Shown: positions 43,894 through 52,616 of the stretch, piece after piece
How the letters are laid out: each line of letters opens with the position of its first letter
Numbering within the stretch: position 1 is the first letter of the stretch
Assembly: GCA_017411835.1 (NCBI GenBank)
Contig: JAFQPG010000013.1
Span: 124,001 to 188,000 of the forward strand
DNA length: 64,000 bases
Reading direction: 5' to 3'
From: Ruminococcus sp.
GTDB taxonomy: Bacteria > Bacillota > Clostridia > Oscillospirales > Acutalibacteraceae
The notes under the pieces: model-generated
Databases searched by the model: none
Told to the model about the DNA's origin: nothing
What the model saw: the letters and a program-made list of their open reading frames with translations, nothing else
Made by a program: the position numbers and the translations under genes

Positions 43894-45039
43894 CTAGATT
43901 TTTAAATTATTTAACGCAAAAATTAATCTCTTAATATCATTTTCAGTTGTAAAAACTGATGGAGCAATTCTGACTGTGCCCTCACCTAATGATTTCATAG
44001 ATTTATGCGCAAGTGGCGAACAATGCAAGCCCGCTCGTACAGCAATAGAATATTTACTGTTTAGGTAGCTTGCGACTTTTTCGCTGTTCATACCCTTTAC
44101 TGAAAAAGATAAAACAGGAACGAAATTCTCTACCGTCGGCATTTTACTATATAAAACAATATTTTTATTCTTTGACAACGCTTTATACAGCATTCTGATA
44201 TATGACATTTCAGTATTTAGTATAACAAATGGGGATTTGTTCATAACAAAATCTATTCCGTTTTTTAATCCGCAAATGCCAACTACATTTAAAGTTCCGC
44301 TTTCATATTTATCAGGAGTAAAATCGGGTTGCAAAAAATCCTGTGAATTACTACCTGTACCGCCCTCAACTAAACTTTCAGGAAGAACATCAGAATTTAT
44401 AACCAAAACTCCAACTCCCATTGGACCGTAAAGCCCCTTGTGACCAGCACAGCATACATAATCAAAACCGCTGTCATTAATGTCTATATCAATCACACCG
44501 GCGCTTTGAGCAGCATCAAGGCAAAACAATATACCATAGTTATGGCATAAAGCACAAATTCTTTCAACAGGCAATCTAAAGCCAAAAACGTTTGATGCAT
44601 GTGTACAAACAACAAGCTTTGTTCTTTCATTAAACGCCTTTCTAAAACTATCAACAGTTTTATCATCATCCTGCGGGTAAACATTTGCAACAGAATAAGA
44701 AATTTTGTTTTGCTGTTTTAGCTTTTCTAAAGGTCTTAGAACGCTATTGTGTTCAAAAGACGATATAACGCAATGGTCGCCCTGTTTTAAAACACCTTTA
44801 ATAACAGTATTTAAGGATTGTGTGCAACCACTGGTGAAAACAACCTTACTTTCATCACTTATATTAAATAAACTGCAGACTGCCTGTCTGCAATCGAAAA
44901 TCTTTTGGGCGGCTTTTAAAGACAAATCATGACCACTTCTGCCAGGGTTTGCGCTATAAAAACGCATAGCTTGATTAACTGAGTTTATAACCTGTTGTGG
45001 CTTCGGGAAAGTTGTAGCACTATTGTCTAAATATATCAT
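43894..45039 (-). CDS. Class V aminotransferase, cysteine desulfurase-like
   Basis: A 381-residue PLP enzyme of the NifS/SufS/CsdA superfamily (closest to the TIGR01977-type desulfurase-like group). It starts MIYLDNSATTFPKP, has the cofactor-binding THASNVFG and DAAQSAG, the PLP lysine in CAGHKGLYGP, and an active-site cysteine at 340 in GLHCSPLAHK. Such enzymes release sulfur from cysteine or selenium from selenocysteine as a persulfide or perselenide. It overlaps the DUF3343 gene by four bases, pointing to a donor-carrier pair. With molybdenum cofactor genes elsewhere in the window, a role in sulfur or selenium delivery to such enzymes is conceivable but not shown. Confidence 0.82.
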   Translation of the reverse strand: MIYLDNSATTFPKPQQVINSVNQAMRFYSANPGRSGHDLSLKAAQKIFDCRQAVCSLFNISDESKVVFTSGCTQSLNTVIKGVLKQGDHCVISSFEHNSVLRPLEKLKQQNKISYSVANVYPQDDDKTVDSFRKAFNERTKLVVCTHASNVFGFRLPVERICALCHNYGILFCLDAAQSAGVIDIDINDSGFDYVCCAGHKGLYGPMGVGVLVINSDVLPESLVEGGTGSNSQDFLQPDFTPDKYESGTLNVVGICGLKNGIDFVMNKSPFVILNTEMSYIRMLYKALSKNKNIVLYSKMPTVENFVPVLSFSVKGMNSEKVASYLNSKYSIAVRAGLHCSPLAHKSMKSLGEGTVRIAPSVFTTENDIKRLIFALNNLKI

Positions 45040-45263
45040 ACAGCATCCCGTGCAACTCTGCCGATAATTTTAATACCTTTACTTAATAAAATTTCGTGAG
45101 CAGTCTGAGTATTTTCAGGCACAAAAATGCAGTACCCACAAGAATACACCTGATGTGTTTTTGGGGTTCTTTCTATATATGAACGGATGTTGTATTTGTC
45201 TAATATACTTTTTCCTTTCATCGCATAAGTTACAGAAGGAACTAAAATTAATTGTTTTTCCAT
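45036..45263 (-). CDS. DUF3343 protein, putative sulfur/selenium carrier
   Basis: A 75-residue protein starting MEKQLILVPSVTYAMKGKSIL, with a YSCGYCIFVPE segment in the middle. The Cys-Gly-x-Cys pair and the length match DUF3343 (Se_S_carrier-like), small proteins found beside selenium and sulfur genes. Its partner here is the overlapping class V aminotransferase. The AGAGGTG ribosome site is buried in the 3' arm of a perfect 16-base-pair hairpin (45271-45319), so its translation may be regulated. It lies downstream of dapB on the same strand. The carrier role is inferred from family context. Confidence 0.8.
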   Translation of the reverse strand: MEKQLILVPSVTYAMKGKSILDKYNIRSYIERTPKTHQVYSCGYCIFVPENTQTAHEILLSKGIKIIGRVARDAV

Positions 45264-45270
45264 AAAATTT

Positions 45271-45319
45271 ACACCTCTATATTTTTATTACCATAATATG
45301 TGGAAAAATATAGAGGTGT
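45271..45319 (-). promoter_or_regulatory. Perfect inverted repeat sequestering the DUF3343 ribosome site
   Basis: Two 16-base arms, ACACCTCTATATTTTT and its exact complement, are separated by 17 bases. In the minus-strand RNA the 3' arm contains the AGAGGTG Shine-Dalgarno of DUF3343, eight bases from its ATG. Inside the loop CCA and TGG can extend the structure. There is no T tract, so it is not a normal terminator. It could block translation or act as a DNA operator. Confidence 0.7.
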
Positions 45320-45333
45320 TATTATTTAAAGTA

Positions 45334-46086
45334 TTAAGTTTGAGATAACAAGTCGCCCATATCGTACATACCGGCAGATTTGTTTTTAAGAAAAACAGAC
45401 GCATTAACTGCACCAACAGCGAAAACTTCTTTAGATAAAGCCTGATGCTTTAATGAAAAAATCTCGTCGTGACCGGCAAAAATAACCTCGTGTTCACCGA
45501 CAATAGTGCCTCCGCGTACAGCGTGGATGCCGATTTCATTTTTCGCGCGCTTTTGACGATAGCTGTGTCTGTCATATACATACTGTGAATCAGGTAAAAC
45601 CTGCGAGATACCATCAGCAATCATCAACGCTGTGCCACTTGGGGCATCAATTTTCTGGTTGTGATGCTTTTCAATAATTTCTACATCAAAGTTATTAGAA
45701 AAAACAGCAGCTGCCTTTTTAGACAATTCAATAATAAGGTTAATGCCAAGTGACATATTGCCCGAATAAAAAACAGCAACATCGTTTGATGCATCTTTAA
45801 TCTGTTCAACCTGTGACTCATTAAAACCGGTAGTGCATATAATCATAGGTGTTGTTGTTTTCTTAGCATAAGAAAGCATGCTGTCAAGCACCGACGGATT
45901 AGAAAAATCAATAATCACATCAGCACTTACGTCAAGCTCGTCAAAGCTACGATATACTTTATAGTTAACATTATCGCCGTAAAGGTCAACACCTGCTACA
46001 ATTCGACAATCTGTACGTTCTGATACTGCTTTAGTAACGGCGTTACCCATCTTGCCGTTACAGCCATTTAGTATAATATCAGTCAT
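45334..46086 (-). CDS. dapB: 4-hydroxy-tetrahydrodipicolinate reductase DapB
   Basis: DapB reduces the DapA product with NAD(P)H on the path to diaminopimelate and lysine. The 250-residue chain starts with the nucleotide-binding ILNGCNGKMG, then shows the catalytic EKHHNQKIDAPSGTA and the substrate-binding KNEIGIHAVRGGTIVGEH. Length is usual. It follows dapA after a terminator-like hairpin and has AGAGGGG upstream of its ATG. Confidence 0.96.
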   Translation of the reverse strand: MTDIILNGCNGKMGNAVTKAVSERTDCRIVAGVDLYGDNVNYKVYRSFDELDVSADVIIDFSNPSVLDSMLSYAKKTTTPMIICTTGFNESQVEQIKDASNDVAVFYSGNMSLGINLIIELSKKAAAVFSNNFDVEIIEKHHNQKIDAPSGTALMIADGISQVLPDSQYVYDRHSYRQKRAKNEIGIHAVRGGTIVGEHEVIFAGHDEIFSLKHQALSKEVFAVGAVNASVFLKNKSAGMYDMGDLLSQT

Positions 46087-46113
46087 TTAAACTTCCCCTC
46101 TCTTTTAGCAAAA

Positions 46114-46134
46114 CAGGGCGTAAAAAACGCCCTG
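46114..46134 (-). terminator. Terminator-like hairpin between dapA and dapB
   Basis: Minus strand: CAGGGCG and CGCCCTG form a seven-base-pair GC-rich stem with a seven-base loop, followed by only four Ts then G. It may partially terminate or stabilise the upstream asd-dapA RNA and lower dapB expression. Confidence 0.5.
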
Positions 46135-46139
46135 AAAAA

Positions 46140-47042
46140 TCATTTAGAATATTTGCCGATAAGATCGTATTTAGCTAAGCAATCTTTTAAATCGTGGTAT
46201 CCTCTGTAGCTCATAGGCACAAGCGGCAATCTGCACTCACCTGCATTAAAACCTACAAGATTCATAGCAGTTTTTACAGGAATAGGGTTAACATCAGAAA
46301 ACATAATATCCATAAGCTCAACATAATGGAAGTTCATTTTTGCTGCTTCAACAAAGTTGTTGTCAAGACAAAGCTGACAAATCTGATGCATCTCCTGAGG
46401 ACAGAAGTTAGCAAATACAGAAATAACGCCCAAAGCACCTAAAGACATAAACGGTACAGTCTGGTCATCGTTACCTGAATAAATATCAAGCTTATCACCA
46501 CAAAGCGAACGTGTCTGCGAAACAGAAGAAATATCGCCGTTAGCTTCTTTTGTAGCAACGATATTCTCATGCTTGCAAAGTTCAGCGTAAGTCTTTGGAG
46601 CAATATTACATCCTGTACGTGATGGTACGTTATATAAAATCATAGGAAGGTCTACATTATCCGCAATAGCGTTAAAATGTCTGATAAGACCTGTCTGTGA
46701 AGTTTTATTGTAATACGGAGTAACACAAAGCAAAGCATCTGCACCAGAAATTTGTGCAGATTTAGATAGCTCAATCGCGGTGTTGGTGTCATTACTACCA
46801 GTACCTGCAATCACAGGAATTCTGCCGTTTACTTTTTCTGAAACAAAAGACAACACCTCGCAGTGCTCTTTTACAGATAAAGTAGCGGCTTCACCCGTAG
46901 TACCACATGCAATAATAGCGTCAGTACCGTTTTCAATCTGAAATTCCAAAAGCTCGCCTAATACATCATAGTTAACCGAGCCGTCAGGTCGCATAGGTGT
47001 AATAAGCGCTACACCAGAACCGGTAAAAATTGGTTTATTCAT
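46140..47042 (-). CDS. dapA: 4-hydroxy-tetrahydrodipicolinate synthase DapA
   Basis: DapA condenses pyruvate with aspartate semialdehyde, the first step committed to lysine and diaminopimelate. The 300-residue TIM-barrel protein has GTTGEAATLS, the tyrosine block ILYNVPSRTG and the Schiff-base lysine in IVATKEANGD. Length is usual. It starts 12 bases after asd, with GGAGGACAAT upstream of the ATG. Confidence 0.97.
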   Translation of the reverse strand: MNKPIFTGSGVALITPMRPDGSVNYDVLGELLEFQIENGTDAIIACGTTGEAATLSVKEHCEVLSFVSEKVNGRIPVIAGTGSNDTNTAIELSKSAQISGADALLCVTPYYNKTSQTGLIRHFNAIADNVDLPMILYNVPSRTGCNIAPKTYAELCKHENIVATKEANGDISSVSQTRSLCGDKLDIYSGNDDQTVPFMSLGALGVISVFANFCPQEMHQICQLCLDNNFVEAAKMNFHYVELMDIMFSDVNPIPVKTAMNLVGFNAGECRLPLVPMSYRGYHDLKDCLAKYDLIGKYSK

Positions 47043-47054
47043 ATTGTCCTCCGA

Positions 47055-48140
47055 TTAATCTAGATAACCCTCAGCACACAAAAGCTCCGCCATAAGTACT
47101 GCACCACCAGCAGCGCCTCTGAGTGTGTTGTGTGACATACAAACGAACTTCATATCATACTGAGTATCTTCTCTAAGTCTGCCGATAGATACAGCCATAC
47201 CATTTTCAAGATTACGCTCTGACTTAATCTGTGGGCGATCAGGCTCAGTAAAATAATGCAAGAAATGCTTTGGTGCGCTAGGAAGATTCAACTCCTGAGC
47301 ACGACCAACGTAGTTAGTCCACTCTGCAATAACCTCGTCAACAGTAGGTTTGTTCTCGCAGTCAAATGACATAAATACAGCAGCAGAGTGACCATCAGAT
47401 ACAGGTACACGAATACACTGTGATGTGATAGATATATCAGTAGTTGGAACAATTTTACCATCTACAATATTACCCCAGATTTTGAGTGGCTCCTGCTCAC
47501 TCTTCTCTTCCTCGCCACCGATATATGGAATTACGTTATCTACCATTTCAGGCCAACGCTCAAAAGTTTTACCCGCACCGGAAATAGCCTGATATGTGCA
47601 AGCAAGAACTTTAGTAACGTTATACTTTTCTTTAAGTGGGTGAATAGCAGGAACATAGCTCTGCAATGAGCAGTTAGACTTAACTGAGATAAAGCCACGC
47701 TTTGTGCCAAGACGCTTACGCTGAGCCTCAATAATCTGTGCATGGTGTGAGTTGATCTCAGGAATAATCATCGGAACATCTTCAGTCATACGGTGAGCAG
47801 AGTTGTTAGACATAACAGGGCATTCAGCCTTAGCGTATGCTTCTTCAAGCGCTTTGATTTCGTCCTTTTTCATATCAACGGCACAGAAAACAAAGTCAAC
47901 CAAAGATGCAACCTTCTCAACATCGCTAGCATCCATAACAATCATATCTTCCATTGCCTTTGGAATTGGAGCAGTCATAGCCCATCTATTTTCAACACAT
48001 TCTTTATATGTTTTACCAGCACTTCTTGGAGATGCCGCAAGAGCAGTTACCTTAAACCAAGGATGGTTTTCTAAAAGCAGAGCGAATCTCTGACCAACCA
48101 TACCTGTAGCGCCGATTATACCAACTTTATACTGTTTCAT
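47055..48140 (-). CDS. asd: Aspartate-semialdehyde dehydrogenase, archaeal/fungal type
   Basis: It reduces aspartyl phosphate to aspartate semialdehyde with NADPH, feeding lysine, threonine and methionine. The 361-residue chain starts KVGIIGATGMVGQRF (nucleotide binding), has the active-site cysteine in VKSNCSLQSYVPAIHPL and IRVPVSDGHSA. The CSLQ context and length fit the TIGR00978 class, common in archaea and fungi and present in many Clostridia, rather than the enteric type. First gene of the asd-dapA-dapB unit; CCGGAGG lies upstream of the ATG. Confidence 0.93.
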   Translation of the reverse strand: MKQYKVGIIGATGMVGQRFALLLENHPWFKVTALAASPRSAGKTYKECVENRWAMTAPIPKAMEDMIVMDASDVEKVASLVDFVFCAVDMKKDEIKALEEAYAKAECPVMSNNSAHRMTEDVPMIIPEINSHHAQIIEAQRKRLGTKRGFISVKSNCSLQSYVPAIHPLKEKYNVTKVLACTYQAISGAGKTFERWPEMVDNVIPYIGGEEEKSEQEPLKIWGNIVDGKIVPTTDISITSQCIRVPVSDGHSAAVFMSFDCENKPTVDEVIAEWTNYVGRAQELNLPSAPKHFLHYFTEPDRPQIKSERNLENGMAVSIGRLREDTQYDMKFVCMSHNTLRGAAGGAVLMAELLCAEGYLD

Positions 48141-48246
48141 AATAATTCCTCCGGTTTTTCAAAAAACAGTTGAGTTTTTCGTAATAATAATATATTATAT
48201 ATCTTATGTGCAGATACATATATTTTTGCATTTTTTCTTACTTTAT

Positions 48247-48275
48247 AATATACCACCAGCACAAATCTTTGTCAA
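48247..48275 (-). promoter_or_regulatory. SigA-type promoter of asd-dap operon
   Basis: Minus strand: perfect TTGACA, 17-base spacer, TATATT. The predicted leader is about 100 bases, AT-rich, and too short for a lysine riboswitch. Confidence 0.75.
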
Positions 48276-48276
48276 T

Positions 48277-48305
48277 TTGATTTAAACAATAATATGTAAT
48301 ATATA
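48277..48305 (+). promoter_or_regulatory. Possible promoter of queA-tgt
   Basis: TTGATT, 17-base spacer, TATATA, back to back with the asd promoter; the two -35 boxes are one base apart. The region is very AT-rich, so the -10 choice is uncertain. Confidence 0.4.
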
Positions 48306-48326
48306 TAATTTTGAAAGGCAAACAAA

Positions 48327-49352
48327 ATGAAAACTGTTGATTTTTATTATGAGCTTCCAGAATGTCTGATAGCTCAAACCCCGCTTGAACCACGTGATAG
48401 CTCAAAAATGATGGTTTTATCCCGCAACAGCGGTAATATTTTACATAAGCATTTTTACGATATTTTGGATTTTTTAAACGACGGTGACTGCCTGATTTTA
48501 AACGATTCACGAGTTCTACCTGCACGAATTTTTGGCATTAAGGAGGACACCGCAGCAAACGTTGAATTTTTACTATTAAGACAGATTGAAAATAACGTTT
48601 GGGAATCACTTGCAAAACCTGGTAAAAAGGCAAAAATCGGCACTAAATTTATCTTTGGTGACGGCATAATGGTAGGTACTGTAATAGACGTAACCGAAGA
48701 TGGCAATCGCATTATTGAATTTGAATGCGAAGAAAATATATACACAGCGCTTGACAAAATCGGTCAGATGCCTCTTCCCCCTTATATTACTGAAAAGCTT
48801 CAGGACAAAGAGCGTTACCAGACGGTGTATTCAAACGAGCTCGGCTCTGCTGCAGCACCGACTGCCGGACTGCATTTCACAAAAGAGCTTTTAAAAAAAA
48901 TAAAAGAAAAGGGCGTAAACATCGGATATGTAACTTTACATGTCGGACTTGGAACCTTCAGACCTGTAAAAGTTGATGAAATAACCGACCATAAGATGCA
49001 TAGTGAGCATTATGAAATACCGCAAGAAACCGCTCAACTGATTAAGAAAACCAAAGCAAACGGCAAGCGTGTTATTGCGGTTGGTACAACTTCAACAAGA
49101 ACGCTCGAAAGCGTTGCAAATTTTTACGGAGAAATTAAAGCGTGTGACGGCTTTACTGATATTTTTATCTATCCGGGCTATGAATTTAAAATATTAGATG
49201 GATTAATTACAAATTTTCATCTACCTGAAAGCACGCTTATTATGCTTGTATCTGCTTTTTGCGGATATGAAAACACAATGAACGCGTACAAAGTCGCAGT
49301 GGAAGAAAAATATCGCTTCTTCTCTTTCGGCGACAGTATGATAATAATTTAG
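48327..49352 (+). CDS. queA: tRNA preQ1(34) S-adenosylmethionine ribosyltransferase-isomerase QueA
   Basis: QueA uses the ribosyl group of SAM to turn preQ1 in tRNA into epoxyqueuosine. The 341-residue protein begins with [22 protein letters not shown] and contains [32 protein letters not shown] and HSEHYEIP, the standard family blocks. Length is normal. GAAAGG precedes the ATG. The partner tgt starts 9 bases downstream, giving a two-gene queuosine unit. Confidence 0.96.
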   Translation: MKTVDFYYELPECLIAQTPLEPRDSSKMMVLSRNSGNILHKHFYDILDFLNDGDCLILNDSRVLPARIFGIKEDTAANVEFLLLRQIENNVWESLAKPGKKAKIGTKFIFGDGIMVGTVIDVTEDGNRIIEFECEENIYTALDKIGQMPLPPYITEKLQDKERYQTVYSNELGSAAAPTAGLHFTKELLKKIKEKGVNIGYVTLHVGLGTFRPVKVDEITDHKMHSEHYEIPQETAQLIKKTKANGKRVIAVGTTSTRTLESVANFYGEIKACDGFTDIFIYPGYEFKILDGLITNFHLPESTLIMLVSAFCGYENTMNAYKVAVEEKYRFFSFGDSMIII

Positions 49353-50492
<1,140 letters not shown>

Positions 50493-50506
50493 AGTATTTT
50501 GTTTGC

Positions 50507-50535
50507 TTGCTTTTTATAAAATATGCTGATATAAT
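50507..50535 (+). promoter_or_regulatory. SigA-type promoter of yajC
   Basis: TTGCTT, 17-base spacer, perfect TATAAT, located in the gap after tgt. It lets yajC be expressed separately from queA-tgt. Confidence 0.65.
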
Positions 50536-50573
50536 ACTGTATGTATTTTTTAAATTTAGAAAGGATGTTAGCT

Positions 50574-50954
50574 ATGCAAGGACAAGGTGGCATGGGCGGA
50601 ATGATTATTATTTATGTACTCATTTTCGCTGCTATGTATTTTTTACTTATCAGACCAAACTCAAAAAAGAGAAAAGCTGAAGAGGAAATGAAAAAGAGCA
50701 TCACTATAGGTGATGATGTAACAACTATTGGTGGTATCGTTGGTAAAATTGTTGCTGTAAAAGACGATGAAGATGCTTTTATTATTGAAACAGGCACAGA
50801 CCGAGTTAAAATGAAAATCAAAAAATGGGGCATCTCAAGCGTAAACAATAAGCCTGACCCTGTTGCTGCTGCTAAAGAGCAGAAAGCTAAAGAAAAGGCT
50901 GAGAAAAAAGCTGAAAAAGAAAAGGCAAAAGCAGACAAAAACAATCAGCTTTAA
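50574..50954 (+). CDS. yajC: Preprotein translocase subunit YajC
   Basis: YajC is a small membrane partner of the SecDF-YajC translocase complex. From the ATG at 50574 the protein has 126 residues: a Met/Gly-rich start, one membrane segment (IIIYVLIFAAMYFLLI), the typical RPNSKKRKAEEEM, and the cytosolic domain with IGDDVTTIGGIVGKIV. The last 30 residues are a Lys/Ala/Glu-rich tail, longer than average and probably helical. AAGGA eight bases upstream supports this start over an ATG three codons earlier. secD and secF are not in the window. Confidence 0.92.
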   Translation: MQGQGGMGGMIIIYVLIFAAMYFLLIRPNSKKRKAEEEMKKSITIGDDVTTIGGIVGKIVAVKDDEDAFIIETGTDRVKMKIKKWGISSVNNKPDPVAAAKEQKAKEKAEKKAEKEKAKADKNNQL

Positions 50955-50970
50955 TTTAATAATAAAAATT

Positions 50971-51008
50971 ATCACCTCTGAATACATTTTATCAGAGGTG
51001 ATTTTTTT
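50971..51008 (+). terminator. Terminator of yajC that also contains the next gene's ribosome site
   Basis: ATCACCTCTGA pairs perfectly with TCAGAGGTGAT over a ten-base loop, followed by six Ts. The 3' arm includes AGAGGTG, the only good ribosome site for the next gene, and the T run leads into its TTG start at 51007-51009. Confidence 0.85.
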
Positions 51009-51420
51009 GCGTTCATTTTCAAATTTATCAGTAAATAATAGCAACTTTATCAAAGCGTTAATATTAGGTGTAGTATCATCAGTCGGTATGATTGCTGTAC
51101 TACTTTGTGTTGTCACAGTTGTACTGCTTGCTTCTTCCCTACTACCCTATGAATACTTATCATACATAATGCTTGCGGTTGATGCAATAGGTGCATTATT
51201 TGGTGGATATATAGCGGCAAGACTAAATAAAAGTCAAGGCCTCATATTAGGCTTATTAAACGGTTTTATATTGTTTGTCGGCATTGTCATAAGCGGTTTT
51301 TGTGTAAGCGGTGAAACTATTACAATACTGACCTTATTAAAGGCGGTAGTTATAATAATATTTTCCGCTATCGGCGGTATTAAAGGCGTAAATACAAAAG
51401 AAAAGCTCCATATCAAATAA
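51007..51420 (+). CDS. TIGR04086-family small membrane protein
   Basis: A 137-residue hydrophobic protein with four predicted membrane helices (about 15-40, 47-68, 75-95 and 105-125), including GALFGGYIAARL and GLILGLLNGFI. This resembles the Clostridial TIGR04086 membrane family, often found near yajC; function unknown. The open frame extends further upstream, but that part overlaps yajC and the hairpin; the likely start is the TTG at 51007, seven bases after GAGGTG. Its stop is directly followed by the stop of the convergent RluA gene, both within the loop of a shared terminator. Confidence 0.72.
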   Translation: MRSFSNLSVNNSNFIKALILGVVSSVGMIAVLLCVVTVVLLASSLLPYEYLSYIMLAVDAIGALFGGYIAARLNKSQGLILGLLNGFILFVGIVISGFCVSGETITILTLLKAVVIIIFSAIGGIKGVNTKEKLHIK

Positions 51421-51438
51421 TCAGATATGGATGCTTTT
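51407..51438. terminator. Bidirectional terminator containing both convergent stop codons
   Basis: TCCATATC pairs with GATATGGA across a nine-base loop, with T-rich tails in both directions (TGCTTTTTT on plus, GCTTTTCTTTT on minus). The plus-strand TAA and minus-strand TGA sit back to back in and beside the loop. Confidence 0.8.
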
Positions 51439-52326
51439 TTCACCTAAAACTGCGCACATATCAGCAGGCAATTCAGATTTAATATCAATTTTTTCTTTAG
51501 TAATCGGGTGTATAAAAGAGACTCTATAGCAATGCAAAGCTTGACGCTTTATATACAAAAGAGAACCACCGTACATATCATCGCCTGCAAGAGAATGCCC
51601 TAAACTACTCATATGGCATCTTATCTGATGTGTTCTCCCTGTTTCTAAAACAAATCGAGTTAATGTGTGATTATTTTTAAAAAGCAAAGGATAATAATGG
51701 GTCACGGAGTGTGCTCCGTCTTCGGCTACAACACGCTGAATAGAACGTCCTTCCATTACCTTAATACCTTTTGAAACTGTGCCACTACAAGGAATTTCAC
51801 CCTCGCAAACAGCAACATACTCCTTGTTCACACTATTCTTTAAAGAATTAGCGGTATATCTGTCTTTGCAAAGTAAAACACAACCCGAAGTATCTCTATC
51901 AAGTCGGTTTATTGCTCTGAAAGTATAGTGCTCACCATTTTTATTCATATAATAGCTTATTATATTTGCAAGAGTATCTTCTTGATGAATTTTAGTCGGA
52001 TGCACAGGCATAAGCGGTGGCTTATTAACAACAAGAATATACTTATCCTCAAACAAAATGTCGAGTTCACCCTCAACGGGCTTGATTTCGTTTATATCAT
52101 CAGGCATAGCAAGCTCTACTATATCGCCTGAATGCAATATATCAATAGTTTTTAAAAGCTCGCTGTTACGTGTAATGCCAAGGTTTGTTCTTTTGAGCTT
52201 TGATAAAGTACGTGCGGATATTTCACAATGCTTTCTTAAGAATGTATAAGCATCAATATTGTTAAGTTCTGATGGAACAATAAATGTAATTGTTTTTTCT
52301 CTTTTAGAATTATACTCTATATTCAT
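51421..52326 (-). CDS. RluA-family pseudouridine synthase
   Basis: Makes pseudouridine in rRNA or tRNA. The 301-residue protein has an N-terminal S4-like region (FLRKHCEISARTLSKLKRTN) and a catalytic domain with the aspartate in RLDRDTSGCVLLCKD, then KEYVAVCEG and the GRTHQIRCHMSSLGHSLAGD block. RluA, RluC, RluD and the Firmicute YlyB/YhcT types share this pattern, so the target nucleotide cannot be assigned. Its start overlaps the DUF1294 stop by four bases. Confidence 0.9.
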   Translation of the reverse strand: MNIEYNSKREKTITFIVPSELNNIDAYTFLRKHCEISARTLSKLKRTNLGITRNSELLKTIDILHSGDIVELAMPDDINEIKPVEGELDILFEDKYILVVNKPPLMPVHPTKIHQEDTLANIISYYMNKNGEHYTFRAINRLDRDTSGCVLLCKDRYTANSLKNSVNKEYVAVCEGEIPCSGTVSKGIKVMEGRSIQRVVAEDGAHSVTHYYPLLFKNNHTLTRFVLETGRTHQIRCHMSSLGHSLAGDDMYGGSLLYIKRQALHCYRVSFIHPITKEKIDIKSELPADMCAVLGEKSIHI

Positions 52327-52595
52327 ATAAGCTCCATTATTAAATAAACCGCTACTAACTGCAAAATAAAAATAACAGGTATGCCTATCATAAACAACGG
52401 CTTTTTAGTTTTGTGTCTGATTAGTAGCATAGTAAAATACATTCCTATACAGCCACCAAGTAAAGAAAACAGCATTAGCGTGCTCTCTTTAACTCTCCAT
52501 CTGTTTTTGACTGCTCTTACTTTATCGTAAACAGTCAGAAATACAGAAAAAATATTTATACAGATTAAATATATAATTTCAATTTTATATAACAT
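52323..52595 (-). CDS. DUF1294 small membrane protein
   Basis: A 90-residue protein with about three hydrophobic segments and the pattern YDKVRAVKNRWRVKESTLM, LLGGCIGMYFTM and RHKTKKPLF, characteristic of DUF1294. The role is unknown. It is translationally coupled to the RluA gene. The divergent GHL10 gene begins only 21 bases from its start, so the promoter must lie within or beyond that neighbour. Confidence 0.82.
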   Translation of the reverse strand: MLYKIEIIYLICINIFSVFLTVYDKVRAVKNRWRVKESTLMLFSLLGGCIGMYFTMLLIRHKTKKPLFMIGIPVIFILQLVAVYLIMELI

Positions 52596-52616
52596 AAAAA
52601 CTCCGGATGTGATTTT

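Noticed and set aside
48141-48246. Lysine riboswitch in the asd leader
   Set aside because: The predicted leader is about 100 AT-rich bases; the L-box aptamer alone needs more and its conserved core is not visible.
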